This document shows, piece after piece, positions 37,566 to 46,025 of a stretch of 64,000 nt of DNA. Source of the stretch: JAJCYL01 sp040222875 (GTDB lineage Bacteria; Bacteroidota; Bacteroidia; Cytophagales; Cyclobacteriaceae); contig JAVKCG010000053.1 in assembly GCA_040222875.1 (NCBI GenBank), positions 744,001 through 808,000 on the forward strand, in the 5' to 3' direction. Below the pieces are notes generated by a model, which ran no database searches, had not been told where the DNA came from, and saw nothing but the letters and a program-made list of their open reading frames with translations. Made by a program: the position numbers and the translations under genes. Every line of letters starts with the position of its first letter. Within the stretch, counting starts at the first letter, position 1.

Positions 37566-37784
37566 ATGAAACAGCTTCAACAATTCTTCGAAAAGTATGC
37601 TTTTGGAGTTTGCACCCGTTTGGGTGAAAAACTTGATATACCTACGTCAAGTATCCGGCTGTTTTTCATTTACGCATCTTTCTTAACTTTTGGATCACCT
37701 GTCTTGGTTTACATGGCGTTGGCTTATGTCATGAATTTCAGAAAGTGGCTGAGAAGAAGGAACAACTCAGTTTGGTATTACTAA
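37566..37784 (+). CDS. PspC domain protein
   Basis: A 72-residue protein of the PspC family. The sequence FEKYAFGVCTRLGEKLDIP followed by SSIRLFFIYASFLTFGSP and a hydrophobic helix (about 30-58) is the family pattern; a basic C-terminal tail follows. PspC domains sit in the inner membrane; in enterobacteria they sense envelope stress with PspA/PspB, but stand-alone Bacteroidota versions have no known partner here. It stops 8 bp from the convergent TonB receptor gene. Confidence 0.85.
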   Translation: MKQLQQFFEKYAFGVCTRLGEKLDIPTSSIRLFFIYASFLTFGSPVLVYMALAYVMNFRKWLRRRNNSVWYY

Positions 37785-37792
37785 CCGGAGTG

Positions 37793-40171
37793 TCAGAAGT
37801 TGACGCTCATTTTCACATTAAAAAATCTTTGTGATAAGGTGTTTGGTACTGCGAACTGATTTCGATTCAAGTCAGAAATCCAGGTGTACGATATGGTATT
37901 ATTTACCCCAAATAGGTTAAGGATATCCAAACCAATTAGAATAGACTTTACCCTTCTGCCCTCTTCTAATTGTATGAATTTTGATAGCCTAAGGTCAGCT
38001 CTCATATACTGCTCACCATTAAATGAATTTCGGAAATCGTCATTATTTGGAGGCCCGAAAGGCAAGCCGCTGCCATAAAGAAAGCTTAAAGCTACCCGCC
38101 AGGATGGATCATTAGGCAAGTGGTCTTGAAAAAAGATACCGATGTTAACCCGTTGATCAGAAGGACGCCTTACGAATCCTTGTTCGGTTGTTTTAAGGTT
38201 TTCTTCAGTTTTTAGAATGCCGAGACTAAACCACGATTCAACACCTTCAATGAATTCTCCATTCACCCTAAAATCCAGACCCGATGCATAAGCATTGGCA
38301 CTGTTTTCGCCAAAATATCTTAGGCGGATGTTGTCTATATCATAGGGTATTATGTTGTTCATTTCTTTGTAATATCCTTCTGCCAGAAATTTGAACTGGC
38401 GGCCCCACATATTAAAAATGTGATCTATCCCAGCTATATAATGCCAGGATACCTGTGCTTTCAAACTGGTGTTCACCTGCCCCAAACGGTTTCTTAATTC
38501 ACGATAAAATGGTGGCTGAACGTATTTACCAATGGCCAAACGGAAGATTGTATTATGCTGCCAATTCGGTTGCAAAGCATATTGAAACCTGGGGCTGAGA
38601 TGTAGTTCGTCGTTTAGGCTCCAATAATTGAGGCGAAGCCCGTAAGTGAAAAAATGAACTGAATCCCTGAGAATTGTGGTGTTCTGTAAATAACCTTTTA
38701 GCCGATGGGTGTTAAGGGAAATTTGGTTGTCAAATCTTTCCTGTATAGTTGAGAAATTTGCTGAATCAGTAAAATTATACTCGTTCAGGTTATCAGATAT
38801 GTCTTCATTAGAGTAGCCAGCACCAAATTCCAATCGGTTGTTCTCTGATATAAAAAATGTAGATCGGCTGTCGATATTAATGAGCCTGGCATCTAATGTA
38901 TTTCGGCCAAAATTGTAATCAGTCCCAATTCCTCTTACAACTGCACACTTATTGAAATCTGTTGAATTTGGATCTTTATCAAGATCGCAGAGACGATATC
39001 CTCCTTCTACCTCAAAAAGCTCTCGTTCTTTAGTTGAAATCACAGACGTAATCAAACTTGTTGCCAGGCTGTTACTGAATTTATGGTTAAGCTTAACCGC
39101 AGCCTGATACGTATCGTATTCTGAAATTTCCCTGCCGTCGAAAGCAACAAAAAGTCTAAATGCCTGATTGAAAGTTCCGAAATCTGTTTCCCTCGCATCG
39201 GGTTCAATTAGGTACCTGTTTTTTGAGTAAGCCAGCAGCAAATTCATTGAGGTGGCCTTGTCGTCCCTATTGTTTTTGCTCAGATCAAATGTGGTGAATG
39301 ATTGTAAGTCGGTGAATTTTGGCAGGTATTCGCCGTCAGTATCAAGTGTGTTCAATATCAGCCTTGCATTTTTGTGTCGAATACCAATTACACTGCTGAT
39401 ATTATTATTTCTAGAAATCCCCTCTAAATGTACGCTGCCCCCCAAGGCTCCAACTGTACCAGAACCAGCGAATGATTTAGGTTGCTTATAAGTGATGTTC
39501 AAAGAAGACGAAAGTTTATCGCCATATTTCGCCTGCCAGCCTCCGGCGGAAAAATTAACACCTTGCACCAGGTCAGGGTTTACAAAACTTAGCCCTTCCT
39601 GCTGACCGGCCCTTACTAAAAACGGTCTATAGATTTGTATATCGTTTACATAAACCAGATTTTCATCAAAATTTCCGCCCCTTACAGAGTATGTAGATGA
39701 AAGCTCATTATTGCTAACCACACCGGGTAGTGTAACCAGTATCCTGTTAAAATCGCTGAAAGCGGATGGCACATTTTTCACCGTTTTAGCATCAACCTCA
39801 ATTGATCCCGCCTGAATCCTTGCTTCTTCTTCCTCCCTTGAATCCTCTATGGAAACGTCATCGAGGATGGTCACGGAGGGTGTCATGGTTATATTTAATT
39901 CTATTTGATCAGCATTTAGGATAACCGTTCTGGCTGTCGTTTCAAATTGAATATGTCTAAATACCAACCTGACTGAATCGCCATCTGGTACTCTTAGTCT
40001 AAATGCGCCACGGTTATTTGAAGTCGTACCTCGATTAGTATCGCTAATGACAATGCTAACCTGACTGATTGGTTCATTGTCCGGGTCGGTAATAGTTCCC
40101 TGAATAACGGATTGGCAAAAGGAGGAAATCCCTAATCCTAATAAAATCAAAGTTAAGAGGGCCTTGGTCAC
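37793..40171 (-). CDS. TonB-dependent receptor with carboxypeptidase-like domain
   Basis: A 792-residue outer-membrane receptor. Signal peptide 1-19 (ISSFCQS), a carboxypeptidase regulatory-like domain at about 22-105 (IQGTITDPDNEPISQVSIV), plug (SAFSDFNRILVTLPGV, SVRGGNFDENLVYVNDIQ) and barrel, ending in a strand with terminal Phe (KMSVNF). No STN domain and no SusD partner. The start is GTG, 4 bp after the rpe stop, so it is co-transcribed with rpe. Ligand unknown. Confidence 0.92.
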   Translation of the reverse strand: MTKALLTLILLGLGISSFCQSVIQGTITDPDNEPISQVSIVISDTNRGTTSNNRGAFRLRVPDGDSVRLVFRHIQFETTARTVILNADQIELNITMTPSVTILDDVSIEDSREEEEARIQAGSIEVDAKTVKNVPSAFSDFNRILVTLPGVVSNNELSSTYSVRGGNFDENLVYVNDIQIYRPFLVRAGQQEGLSFVNPDLVQGVNFSAGGWQAKYGDKLSSSLNITYKQPKSFAGSGTVGALGGSVHLEGISRNNNISSVIGIRHKNARLILNTLDTDGEYLPKFTDLQSFTTFDLSKNNRDDKATSMNLLLAYSKNRYLIEPDARETDFGTFNQAFRLFVAFDGREISEYDTYQAAVKLNHKFSNSLATSLITSVISTKERELFEVEGGYRLCDLDKDPNSTDFNKCAVVRGIGTDYNFGRNTLDARLINIDSRSTFFISENNRLEFGAGYSNEDISDNLNEYNFTDSANFSTIQERFDNQISLNTHRLKGYLQNTTILRDSVHFFTYGLRLNYWSLNDELHLSPRFQYALQPNWQHNTIFRLAIGKYVQPPFYRELRNRLGQVNTSLKAQVSWHYIAGIDHIFNMWGRQFKFLAEGYYKEMNNIIPYDIDNIRLRYFGENSANAYASGLDFRVNGEFIEGVESWFSLGILKTEENLKTTEQGFVRRPSDQRVNIGIFFQDHLPNDPSWRVALSFLYGSGLPFGPPNNDDFRNSFNGEQYMRADLRLSKFIQLEEGRRVKSILIGLDILNLFGVNNTISYTWISDLNRNQFAVPNTLSQRFFNVKMSVNF

Positions 40172-40175
40172 TTGA

Positions 40176-40826
40176 TTACAACGCCTTTAACCTCTTAATT
40201 GTGCCTTTGGGATCAGTAGAATTAAAAACGAAACTTCCGGCTACAAGAATATCGGCACCTGCGGATATAAGCTGATCTGCGTTGTCCATGGTTACACCTC
40301 CATCTATTTCTATTTGACACTTGGGATTTGTTTTCTCAATGAGCTTCTTCAGCCTTCTTACCTTATCTACTGTTTGAGGTATAAATTTTTGGCCTCCAAA
40401 TCCAGGGTTTACTGACATCACAAGTACTATATCAATAAATGGGATAATATCTAACAATAATTCAACCGATGTGTGAGGGTTGATGGCAACACTTGCCTGG
40501 CAACCCAATTCCTTTATCTGCTGAACAACCCTATGCAGATGATCACATGCTTCGTAATGAACAGAGATTATTTCAGCGCCATTTTTTTTGCACTGCCCTA
40601 AATAATTTTCAGGTTTCTGGATCATCAAATGATAGTCCAAAGGTTTATTGCAATGCTTGTTTATCGCTGAACAAACAGGGAAGCCAAATGAGATATTAGG
40701 TACAAATGAGCCGTCCATGATGTCGATATGTACAAGATCGGCCTCGCTTTCATTTAGCATTTCAATTTCTGACTGAATATTAGCAAAATCAGCAGCAAGT
40801 ACTGATGGGGAGATTTTAGCCTGCAT
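40176..40826 (-). CDS. rpe: Ribulose-phosphate 3-epimerase
   Basis: A 216-residue TIM-barrel enzyme interconverting ribulose 5-phosphate and xylulose 5-phosphate. Visible motifs are ISPSVLAADF at the start, HIDIMDGSFVPNISFG with metal-binding His/Asp, DYHLMIQKP, VNPGFGGQKFIP and IDGGV near the end. The ATG giving MQAKISPS is chosen; a frame open further upstream adds unrelated residues. The TonB receptor gene follows 4 bp later. Confidence 0.95.
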   Translation of the reverse strand: MQAKISPSVLAADFANIQSEIEMLNESEADLVHIDIMDGSFVPNISFGFPVCSAINKHCNKPLDYHLMIQKPENYLGQCKKNGAEIISVHYEACDHLHRVVQQIKELGCQASVAINPHTSVELLLDIIPFIDIVLVMSVNPGFGGQKFIPQTVDKVRRLKKLIEKTNPKCQIEIDGGVTMDNADQLISAGADILVAGSFVFNSTDPKGTIKRLKAL

Positions 40827-40992
40827 TTTGGGATGTTTGGACTGCAAATTAATGGCAGATTTTCTGTTAACTAAGCAATGTTGCCAAAACTGCCGGCGGT
40901 AGCCAGCATCTTTTTGAGTGGTAGCCTGATTTTTCGTGTTCCGGCGCCAATACGTTTGAATCAAATTCGTCAAATTGCGTAAAACATCAGGT

Positions 40993-41628
40993 ATGCAAAT
41001 TATTAGTACCAATGCCGGCTCACGCAGGGAGGTGGAATGGAAAGGCAAAAGCTTATCAACGGGTATTTTTAAATCACCAATTGATCACATAGATATTAAG
41101 AAGTTTGAGGTAGTACAAGATCATGTAGATGACCTGAAAGTTCACGGAGGAGAGTATAAAGCTGTTTACACCTACCCGCTTGAACATTATGATTCTTGGA
41201 AAAAAGAATTTCCTAATCTGGATTTCAATTATGGCATGTTTGGTGAAAATATTACGACTTCTGGGTTGCTTGAAGAGAATGCCAAGTTGGGAGAGGTTTA
41301 TAAGTTTGGCGGAGCAATTCTAAAAGTGACTCAGCCGAGATTTCCTTGTATGAAATTAGCCATGAAGTTTAAAGAGCCTTTGATGGTGAAGAAATTTTTA
41401 GATAGTAAAATGTCAGGAATATACTTAACTGTGATAGAAGAGGGAAGCGCTAAGACTGGAGATAATATTGAATTATTAGAAGATAGCCGTAGCATTACAA
41501 TTAAGGAATTCGTTACTGCCCATGCAGCCAAACAACCTGATCCTGAAACGATCAAAAAATTCATAGACGATCCCAACATGATGGATGAATGGAAAAATTA
41601 TTTTAATAGTAAATTGACAAGAGGATAA
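40993..41628 (+). CDS. MOSC domain protein
   Basis: A 211-residue protein with a MOSC domain (about 25-165), shown by DDLKVHGGEYKAVYTYPLEH, MFGENITTSG and KVTQPRFPCMKLA, the last holding the conserved Cys. MOSC proteins handle sulfur or molybdenum cofactor chemistry; the E. coli YiiM-like group reduces N-hydroxylated bases. The C-terminal tail has no clear assignment. It leads a compact operon: the MaoC-like gene starts one base after its stop. A start six codons earlier is possible but less likely. Confidence 0.9.
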   Translation: MQIISTNAGSRREVEWKGKSLSTGIFKSPIDHIDIKKFEVVQDHVDDLKVHGGEYKAVYTYPLEHYDSWKKEFPNLDFNYGMFGENITTSGLLEENAKLGEVYKFGGAILKVTQPRFPCMKLAMKFKEPLMVKKFLDSKMSGIYLTVIEEGSAKTGDNIELLEDSRSITIKEFVTAHAAKQPDPETIKKFIDDPNMMDEWKNYFNSKLTRG

Positions 41629-41629
41629 T

Positions 41630-42049
41630 ATGGCTTTTAAAGATGGTCACCGCTTTAGCCAGGAAATCTATTTAACCCGTAACGGGGTTTCTGAATTTGC
41701 CAGACTATCAGGGGATTTGAACCCGATTCATCAAGATAAAAAAGCTGCGACAGCAAGAGGGTTTAGGAACTTAGTTGCCAGTGGACCCCAGACCACTGCC
41801 CTCATGATGGGGTTTACGGCCACATATTTTTCAAATTTCAAACCCATGGTTGGCCTTGAGTTCAGTTTTAGGTTTAAGGCCCCCGTTTATGCTGATGAAA
41901 ATTTAAAGATTGAATGGATGATTGTCAGTTCTCGCAAAACCAAAAATGCCTATGAGTTAATTGAACTCAGAGGCCGGATGCAAAATTCAAAAAGGGCTAC
42001 GCTAATTGGTGCAAAAGGCAAGGTATTAATACAGAAAAATGAAAATTGA
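41630..42049 (+). CDS. MaoC-like hydratase domain protein
   Basis: A 139-residue hot-dog-fold protein. The R-specific hydratase motif is seen as FARLSGDLNPIHQDKKAA (Asp and His expected to activate water). It probably hydrates or dehydrates an acyl-thioester, for example an enoyl-CoA. It follows the MOSC gene by one base and overlaps the next gene by 11 bp, so the three are translated from one message. Nothing here names the substrate. Confidence 0.88.
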   Translation: MAFKDGHRFSQEIYLTRNGVSEFARLSGDLNPIHQDKKAATARGFRNLVASGPQTTALMMGFTATYFSNFKPMVGLEFSFRFKAPVYADENLKIEWMIVSSRKTKNAYELIELRGRMQNSKRATLIGAKGKVLIQKNEN

Positions 42050-42578
42050 AGAGCTTAAATACCCGGTTGGTAAGTTTAAATTTCCAACAACTTATAATGA
42101 AGACGATTTGAAAAAATGGATTGAAGAAATTTCAAGTTTTCCGGAAAAATTAAGCAATACAGTTAAGGGATTATCAAAAGATCAACTGCTATTAAACTAT
42201 AGACCGGACGGCTGGAGTATAAGACAGGTTGTTCATCACTGTGCCGAAAGCCATATGAATGCTTTCATTAGGTTTAAATTAACCCTCACTGAAGAGTCGC
42301 CAGTTGTTAAATCATATTTTGAAAACCTTTGTGCTGAATTACCGGATGGCACCTCTGCCGACATCGAAGACTCTTTGATGATTCTAACCGGGCTTCACAG
42401 AAGATGGATTTATTTAATTGAAAGCTTAAATGACCAACAATTGAACAGGGCCTATATCCAACCTGAATACAACAAAAGCTTTAAACTTTGGGAAGTATTG
42501 GCGCTTTATGCATGGCACTGTGATCATCATTTGGCTCATGTGTTTCAAGCGTTAGATAGGAAGGGGGATTTTGACTAA
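42039..42578 (+). CDS. DinB/YfiT-like metal-dependent thiol transferase
   Basis: A 179-residue DinB-superfamily protein of the YfiT type. The family opening YPVGKFKFP, the helix RPDGWSIRQVVHHCAESH and WHCDHHLAHV supply the histidines that bind a metal ion. In Firmicutes and some Bacteroidota such enzymes attach bacillithiol to electrophiles, so detoxification is a fair guess. It overlaps the MaoC-like gene by 11 bp and is followed nine bases later by a glycosyltransferase. Confidence 0.88.
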   Translation: MKIEELKYPVGKFKFPTTYNEDDLKKWIEEISSFPEKLSNTVKGLSKDQLLLNYRPDGWSIRQVVHHCAESHMNAFIRFKLTLTEESPVVKSYFENLCAELPDGTSADIEDSLMILTGLHRRWIYLIESLNDQQLNRAYIQPEYNKSFKLWEVLALYAWHCDHHLAHVFQALDRKGDFD

Positions 42579-42587
42579 TTTTCCTGA

Positions 42588-43487
42588 ATGTCCGGAATCA
42601 CGGTCATTATTCCAACACATAATCGAACACGATATTTAGAGGAAGCAGTAAAATCTGTATTAAGTCAGACTGTTCCAGCTACAGAAATAATACTCGTTAA
42701 CGATGGGTCGCAAGTTGAACATCATGAAGAGTTAGATAGGATCCAACGGATGAGCGGAATTATCCGGCGATTCGATAACAAAACAAGCCTTGGAGTTTCC
42801 TCGAGTCGAAATATTGGCTTAGAGAATGCAACCGGTGATTTCATTTGTTTTCTTGATGATGATGATGTTCTGTTAGAAGACTTCTTTGAAAAAGCACTCG
42901 ATGTATTTCAAGATGAGGTCAAAATAGATGCGTTAATCACTAGAACGGAAGTTTTGGATGATGGCGCTCCTAAAAACTATAGGAGACGTCATGTTGAAAA
43001 CCTTATTCAAGAAAGGTTCAGCTATTACGGGGATATTGATGAAAATACTGCGGGGTTTTTTCTTACCTATTGTCCTATGATCCATTCGTTTTTATTTCGG
43101 CGATCTGTCTTCGATGTGCTGAGGTTTGATCCAAACCTTAAATACGGTGAAGATATTTTCTTGTGGATCACAATGCTTCAAAGTAATGTCACCTATAAAA
43201 AAGTTGATTGGGTCGGTGCTAAAGTTCGAATTCATGGTGCCAACTTGTCGACGAATGTCGGTTATGATGTTAAAATCAAATTTCTGGAAAAACTTGATGA
43301 AACAGCCTATGTAACCCGGCCTAAAGATAAGCAGCTACTCTATGTGAGGTATTTTTATTGGCTCTTCATGCTGGGCGATTTCCGAATGTTTAACTATTTA
43401 ATGAAAGCTTTAATATACCCATCAGCATTTTTTAAATACTTGTGGTTCTACATCAAGGTAAGATTGTCTGCGATTTCTAGTGAATAA
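42588..43487 (+). CDS. Family 2 glycosyltransferase
   Basis: A 299-residue GT-A enzyme. TVIIPTHNRTRYLEEAV and LVNDGS at the N-terminus bind the nucleotide sugar; FLDDDDVL carries the metal-binding DxD motif and EDIFLW the likely catalytic region. A C-terminal hydrophobic segment (about 250-290) may associate with the membrane. Donor and acceptor are unknown. It is the last gene of the MOSC-MaoC-DinB run and ends 6 bp from the convergent cytochrome c gene. Confidence 0.9.
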   Translation: MSGITVIIPTHNRTRYLEEAVKSVLSQTVPATEIILVNDGSQVEHHEELDRIQRMSGIIRRFDNKTSLGVSSSRNIGLENATGDFICFLDDDDVLLEDFFEKALDVFQDEVKIDALITRTEVLDDGAPKNYRRRHVENLIQERFSYYGDIDENTAGFFLTYCPMIHSFLFRRSVFDVLRFDPNLKYGEDIFLWITMLQSNVTYKKVDWVGAKVRIHGANLSTNVGYDVKIKFLEKLDETAYVTRPKDKQLLYVRYFYWLFMLGDFRMFNYLMKALIYPSAFFKYLWFYIKVRLSAISSE

Positions 43488-43493
43488 TTTTAT

Positions 43494-43949
43494 TCAAAGT
43501 GTTCGGAAGTATTCCAGGATTTGTCTGGCTTGTTCTTCCGTAATCCCCTGACCAACCATAGGTACATTATTATACTCAACCAGCAGTTCTTTGGCTATTG
43601 GGTCTTTTTCCGTCATCTCTTGAGGGTTTAATATCATATTCATTATCCACTCAGGGGTTCTTCTATTTATGATACCTGCCATTGCCGGACCGATATACTT
43701 TTCCTCAACTTTATGACAGGTGACACAATAGGTTTCGAAGAGACTTTGTCCCGCTTTGGCCATTTCGGGGTCAATCTCAGTAAGAGTGACTAATGTTATG
43801 GGTCCGATGCCATTCTCTCCGATAGCGGGTTGTTCATTCGCTTGCTGATCATTGGAATCCTCTTCACTCACTTCCTTATTTGAGGAACTACCGCCACCAC
43901 AAGATGTTAAAAAGAAAATCATCAAAATGAGGATGTTAAAATTTTTCAT
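43494..43949 (-). CDS. Lipoprotein cytochrome c
   Basis: A 151-residue class I cytochrome c. A lipoprotein signal puts Cys17 (LTSCGG) at the mature end, followed by a Ser/Glu/Gln-rich linker. Heme binding is CVTCHK (Cys75, Cys78, His79); the sixth ligand is probably the Met in NNVPMVGQ. It should be a membrane-tethered periplasmic electron carrier, perhaps to a terminal oxidase. No oxidase genes are nearby. A 9-bp dyad lies about 55 bp upstream. Confidence 0.92.
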   Translation of the reverse strand: MKNFNILILMIFFLTSCGGGSSSNKEVSEEDSNDQQANEQPAIGENGIGPITLVTLTEIDPEMAKAGQSLFETYCVTCHKVEEKYIGPAMAGIINRRTPEWIMNMILNPQEMTEKDPIAKELLVEYNNVPMVGQGITEEQARQILEYFRTL

Positions 43950-44004
43950 AGTTCAATATTTATATACACAAAAATCTTTAGTAGCGAATCATGGACTTTT
44001 AAAG

Positions 44005-44030
44005 TTAAGATAACCACTACCTTATCTTAA
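44005..44030. promoter_or_regulatory. 9-bp dyad between the cytochrome c gene and the small membrane ORF
   Basis: TTAAGATAA (44005-44013) and TTATCTTAA (44022-44030) are exact reverse complements around CCACTACC. The position, between divergent genes, fits an operator; there is no adjacent regulator gene. Confidence 0.45.
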
Positions 44031-44106
44031 TTCATGCTGAAAAATAAGTCCAGAATAGGAGTATCTCTTAATACTTTATAGCTGATTTCAGGATTTCCTC
44101 TATGTT

Positions 44107-44133
44107 TTGACTTAAAAATGACCTTTACCTTAG
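44107..44133 (+). promoter_or_regulatory. Promoter of the 39-residue ORF
   Basis: TTG (44107-44109), a 16-bp spacer and TACCTTAG (44126-44133), one base short of TAnnTTTG. It lies 19 bp before the ATG. Confidence 0.5.
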
Positions 44134-44152
44134 TTATTAAATCAAATCAGCT

Positions 44153-44272
44153 ATGGAGAAGTTATATCAAAAAATCGCCGACAACCCATTTTGGGATGTT
44201 GTATTCGGAATCGTGGTCCCAATTATTGCCTTCTTTTTCATCTACTATTTCAACACACAGTTTTTCTTATAG
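44153..44272 (+). CDS. 39-residue single-helix membrane peptide
   Basis: A small open frame (ATG to TAG) directly after a good promoter. The product begins MEKLYQKIADNPFWDVV and continues as one hydrophobic helix (about residues 17-34) rich in Ile, Phe and Val, ending in Gln-Phe-Phe-Leu. The amphipathic head, with charged and aromatic residues, and one membrane helix are typical of small regulatory or assembly membrane peptides. I do not recognise the family. It is too short for normal gene calling. Near the cytochrome c gene but transcribed away from it. Confidence 0.55.
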   Translation: MEKLYQKIADNPFWDVVFGIVVPIIAFFFIYYFNTQFFL

Positions 44273-44286
44273 TTCTACCTAATTTT

Positions 44287-44339
44287 AGGTATGGCGTTCA
44301 TTAAAGAATCACCAAGCTTGGTGATTGCCTGGCATACCT
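44287..44339. repeat. Palindromic element between the small ORF and the SLC13 gene
   Basis: The centre, 44307-44326, is a perfect 20-bp palindrome (AATCACCAAG/CTTGGTGATT). Outer arms AGGTATG and CATACCT flank it, making a nested hairpin. It lies downstream of both convergent genes but has no strong T-run on either strand, so a terminator role is weakly supported; a recombination, protein-binding or repeat element is possible. The rest of the 280-bp spacer shows nothing else. Confidence 0.6.
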
Positions 44340-44552
44340 TGTGGCAATAGATTTGTTCCTTATTTAGAATGATTCAAAATAAGTGAACGACTATCTTCCC
44401 GAAATAAACTTTGAAAATGGCCATGAGAGGCTGTTATCCAACAATCCCTTCATCCCCGAAGAGGAATGTGTTTTCAAAAAGTGCTGTAAGAAATACAAGA
44501 AGAAGGGCAGGCATTGTAAAAAATGCCCTAAGCTTTAGTCCGCTAAGCTGTT

Positions 44553-46025
44553 TTATTTCTTCATTTCTTCTGGAAAGCTCATCATATCTATGCCCCAAAC
44601 TGCTGGTAGCAAGAAGTAAACAACAAATACAATTACCAGAATAGACAATATATTTAGCATAAACCCAGCCCTTACCATATCCTTCATTTTGATAAAACCT
44701 GAGCCAAAAACCACTGCATTTGGTGCGGTGGCCACCGGAAGCATAAAAGCACATGAGGAAGCGATACAAGTGGCTGTCATAAGAGGAAAAGGATGAACGC
44801 CAATGACACCAGCCAATGCTGCCATAATAGGCATCATTAATGTACATGTTGCCATATTTTGGGTCACCTCGGTGAGGTAATTGACCACAGCAACAATGAT
44901 TAGCAATGCCAACCAAAATGGAACGCTTCCCAGCCCTGAAAGCTGATCCCCAATCCAGGCTGTTAGACCGGATTCTGCAAAAGCCGCAGCGACTGAAAAC
45001 GCTCCTCCAAATAATATTAAAACACCCCATGGCAGTTTTAGAGCAGTTTCCCAATCCATGAGCTGCTGTTGTTTTTCTCGGTCAGGAATAATGAACAAAA
45101 GCGCAGCACCAATTAATACGATTATTGTATCATCAACAGCAGGAAAGAACGGCGAGATAATATAACTCCTTAGAATCCATGAGAAAGCGACGCATCCGAA
45201 AATCGTTAATACCCACTTTTCCTCATATTTGATTGGGCCAAGTTTTTTAAGTTCTTGTTCTATTATTTGCTTGCTACCCGGCACCACCTCATTGCTGATA
45301 TTAAAAGCAGTCCTTGTAAGGTGGAACCACGTAACAAAAAGCATAATTACAGCGATGGGAAAACCAACGGCCATCCATTCTGCAAATGGTATTGACGTAT
45401 TGTAAATACGTTCAACACTATCAATAAAAATCAGGTTGGTTGGGGTTCCCACTAATGTGGCCATACCACCAATAGATGCAGAGTAGGGCAGGGCCAGTAT
45501 AAGCGCTAAAGGAAACACATCAGCACCAGGTATTTTTCTATCGGAATTGGCATTAAACTCTTTGAATTGGGTTACGATGGATAATGCGATTGGCAGCATC
45601 ATTACAGTAGTCGCTGTATTTGAAATCCACATAGAAAGAAAGCCGCAGGCAAGAATGAAACCCAAAATCAGTTGGCGCATGTTTGTGCCGACCATGTGGA
45701 TTATAGTAAGGGCTATTCTTCTGTGCAGGTTCCACTTTTCCATGGCCAGTGCCAGAACGAAACCGCCAATAAATAAGTAAATCAAAGGGTTGGCATAAGG
45801 TCCAGCGGTTTGTCGTATTTCCATTACCCCGGTGAGCGGGAAAAGGACCAGTGGGAGTAATGACGTGACTGGAACTGGAATTGCTTCTGTTACCCACCAA
45901 ATAGCAATCCAAACAGTTGAAGCAAGTGCTGAATGGGCGGTGTCTGACATCCCGGTAAATGGTGGTGTTAGCATTATTAGCAAAAAGCTTAAGGGGCCAA
46001 CTAGGATGGGGATCGCTTTTCTCAT
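44553..46025 (-). CDS. SLC13 (DASS) family sodium/anion symporter
   Basis: A 490-residue inner-membrane transporter with about 11-12 hydrophobic helices. The DASS pattern is visible: an early ALASTVWIAIWWVTEAIPVPVTSLLP, then SNTATTVMMLPIALSI (the SNT motif that binds Na+ and carboxylate), and a second SNT-like hairpin near the C-terminus. Likely imports dicarboxylates, citrate or sulfate with sodium; the ion cannot be decided. Its ATG overlaps the stop of the PIN toxin gene by four bases (ATGA), so it is translated as part of the toxin-antitoxin transcript. Confidence 0.92.
   Translation of the reverse strand: MRKAIPILVGPLSFLLIMLTPPFTGMSDTAHSALASTVWIAIWWVTEAIPVPVTSLLPLVLFPLTGVMEIRQTAGPYANPLIYLFIGGFVLALAMEKWNLHRRIALTIIHMVGTNMRQLILGFILACGFLSMWISNTATTVMMLPIALSIVTQFKEFNANSDRKIPGADVFPLALILALPYSASIGGMATLVGTPTNLIFIDSVERIYNTSIPFAEWMAVGFPIAVIMLFVTWFHLTRTAFNISNEVVPGSKQIIEQELKKLGPIKYEEKWVLTIFGCVAFSWILRSYIISPFFPAVDDTIIVLIGAALLFIIPDREKQQQLMDWETALKLPWGVLILFGGAFSVAAAFAESGLTAWIGDQLSGLGSVPFWLALLIIVAVVNYLTEVTQNMATCTLMMPIMAALAGVIGVHPFPLMTATCIASSCAFMLPVATAPNAVVFGSGFIKMKDMVRAGFMLNILSILVIVFVVYFLLPAVWGIDMMSFPEEMKK

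Noticed and set aside
44411..44644. Plus-strand frame opposite the SLC13 3' end
   Set aside because: Basic, Ser/Arg-rich translation, antisense to a real gene, no promoter.
44434..45054. Long minus-strand frame inside and after the SLC13 gene
   Set aside because: It is a shadow of the SLC13 gene for most of its length; its hydrophobic tail past 44553 has no own promoter or known family.
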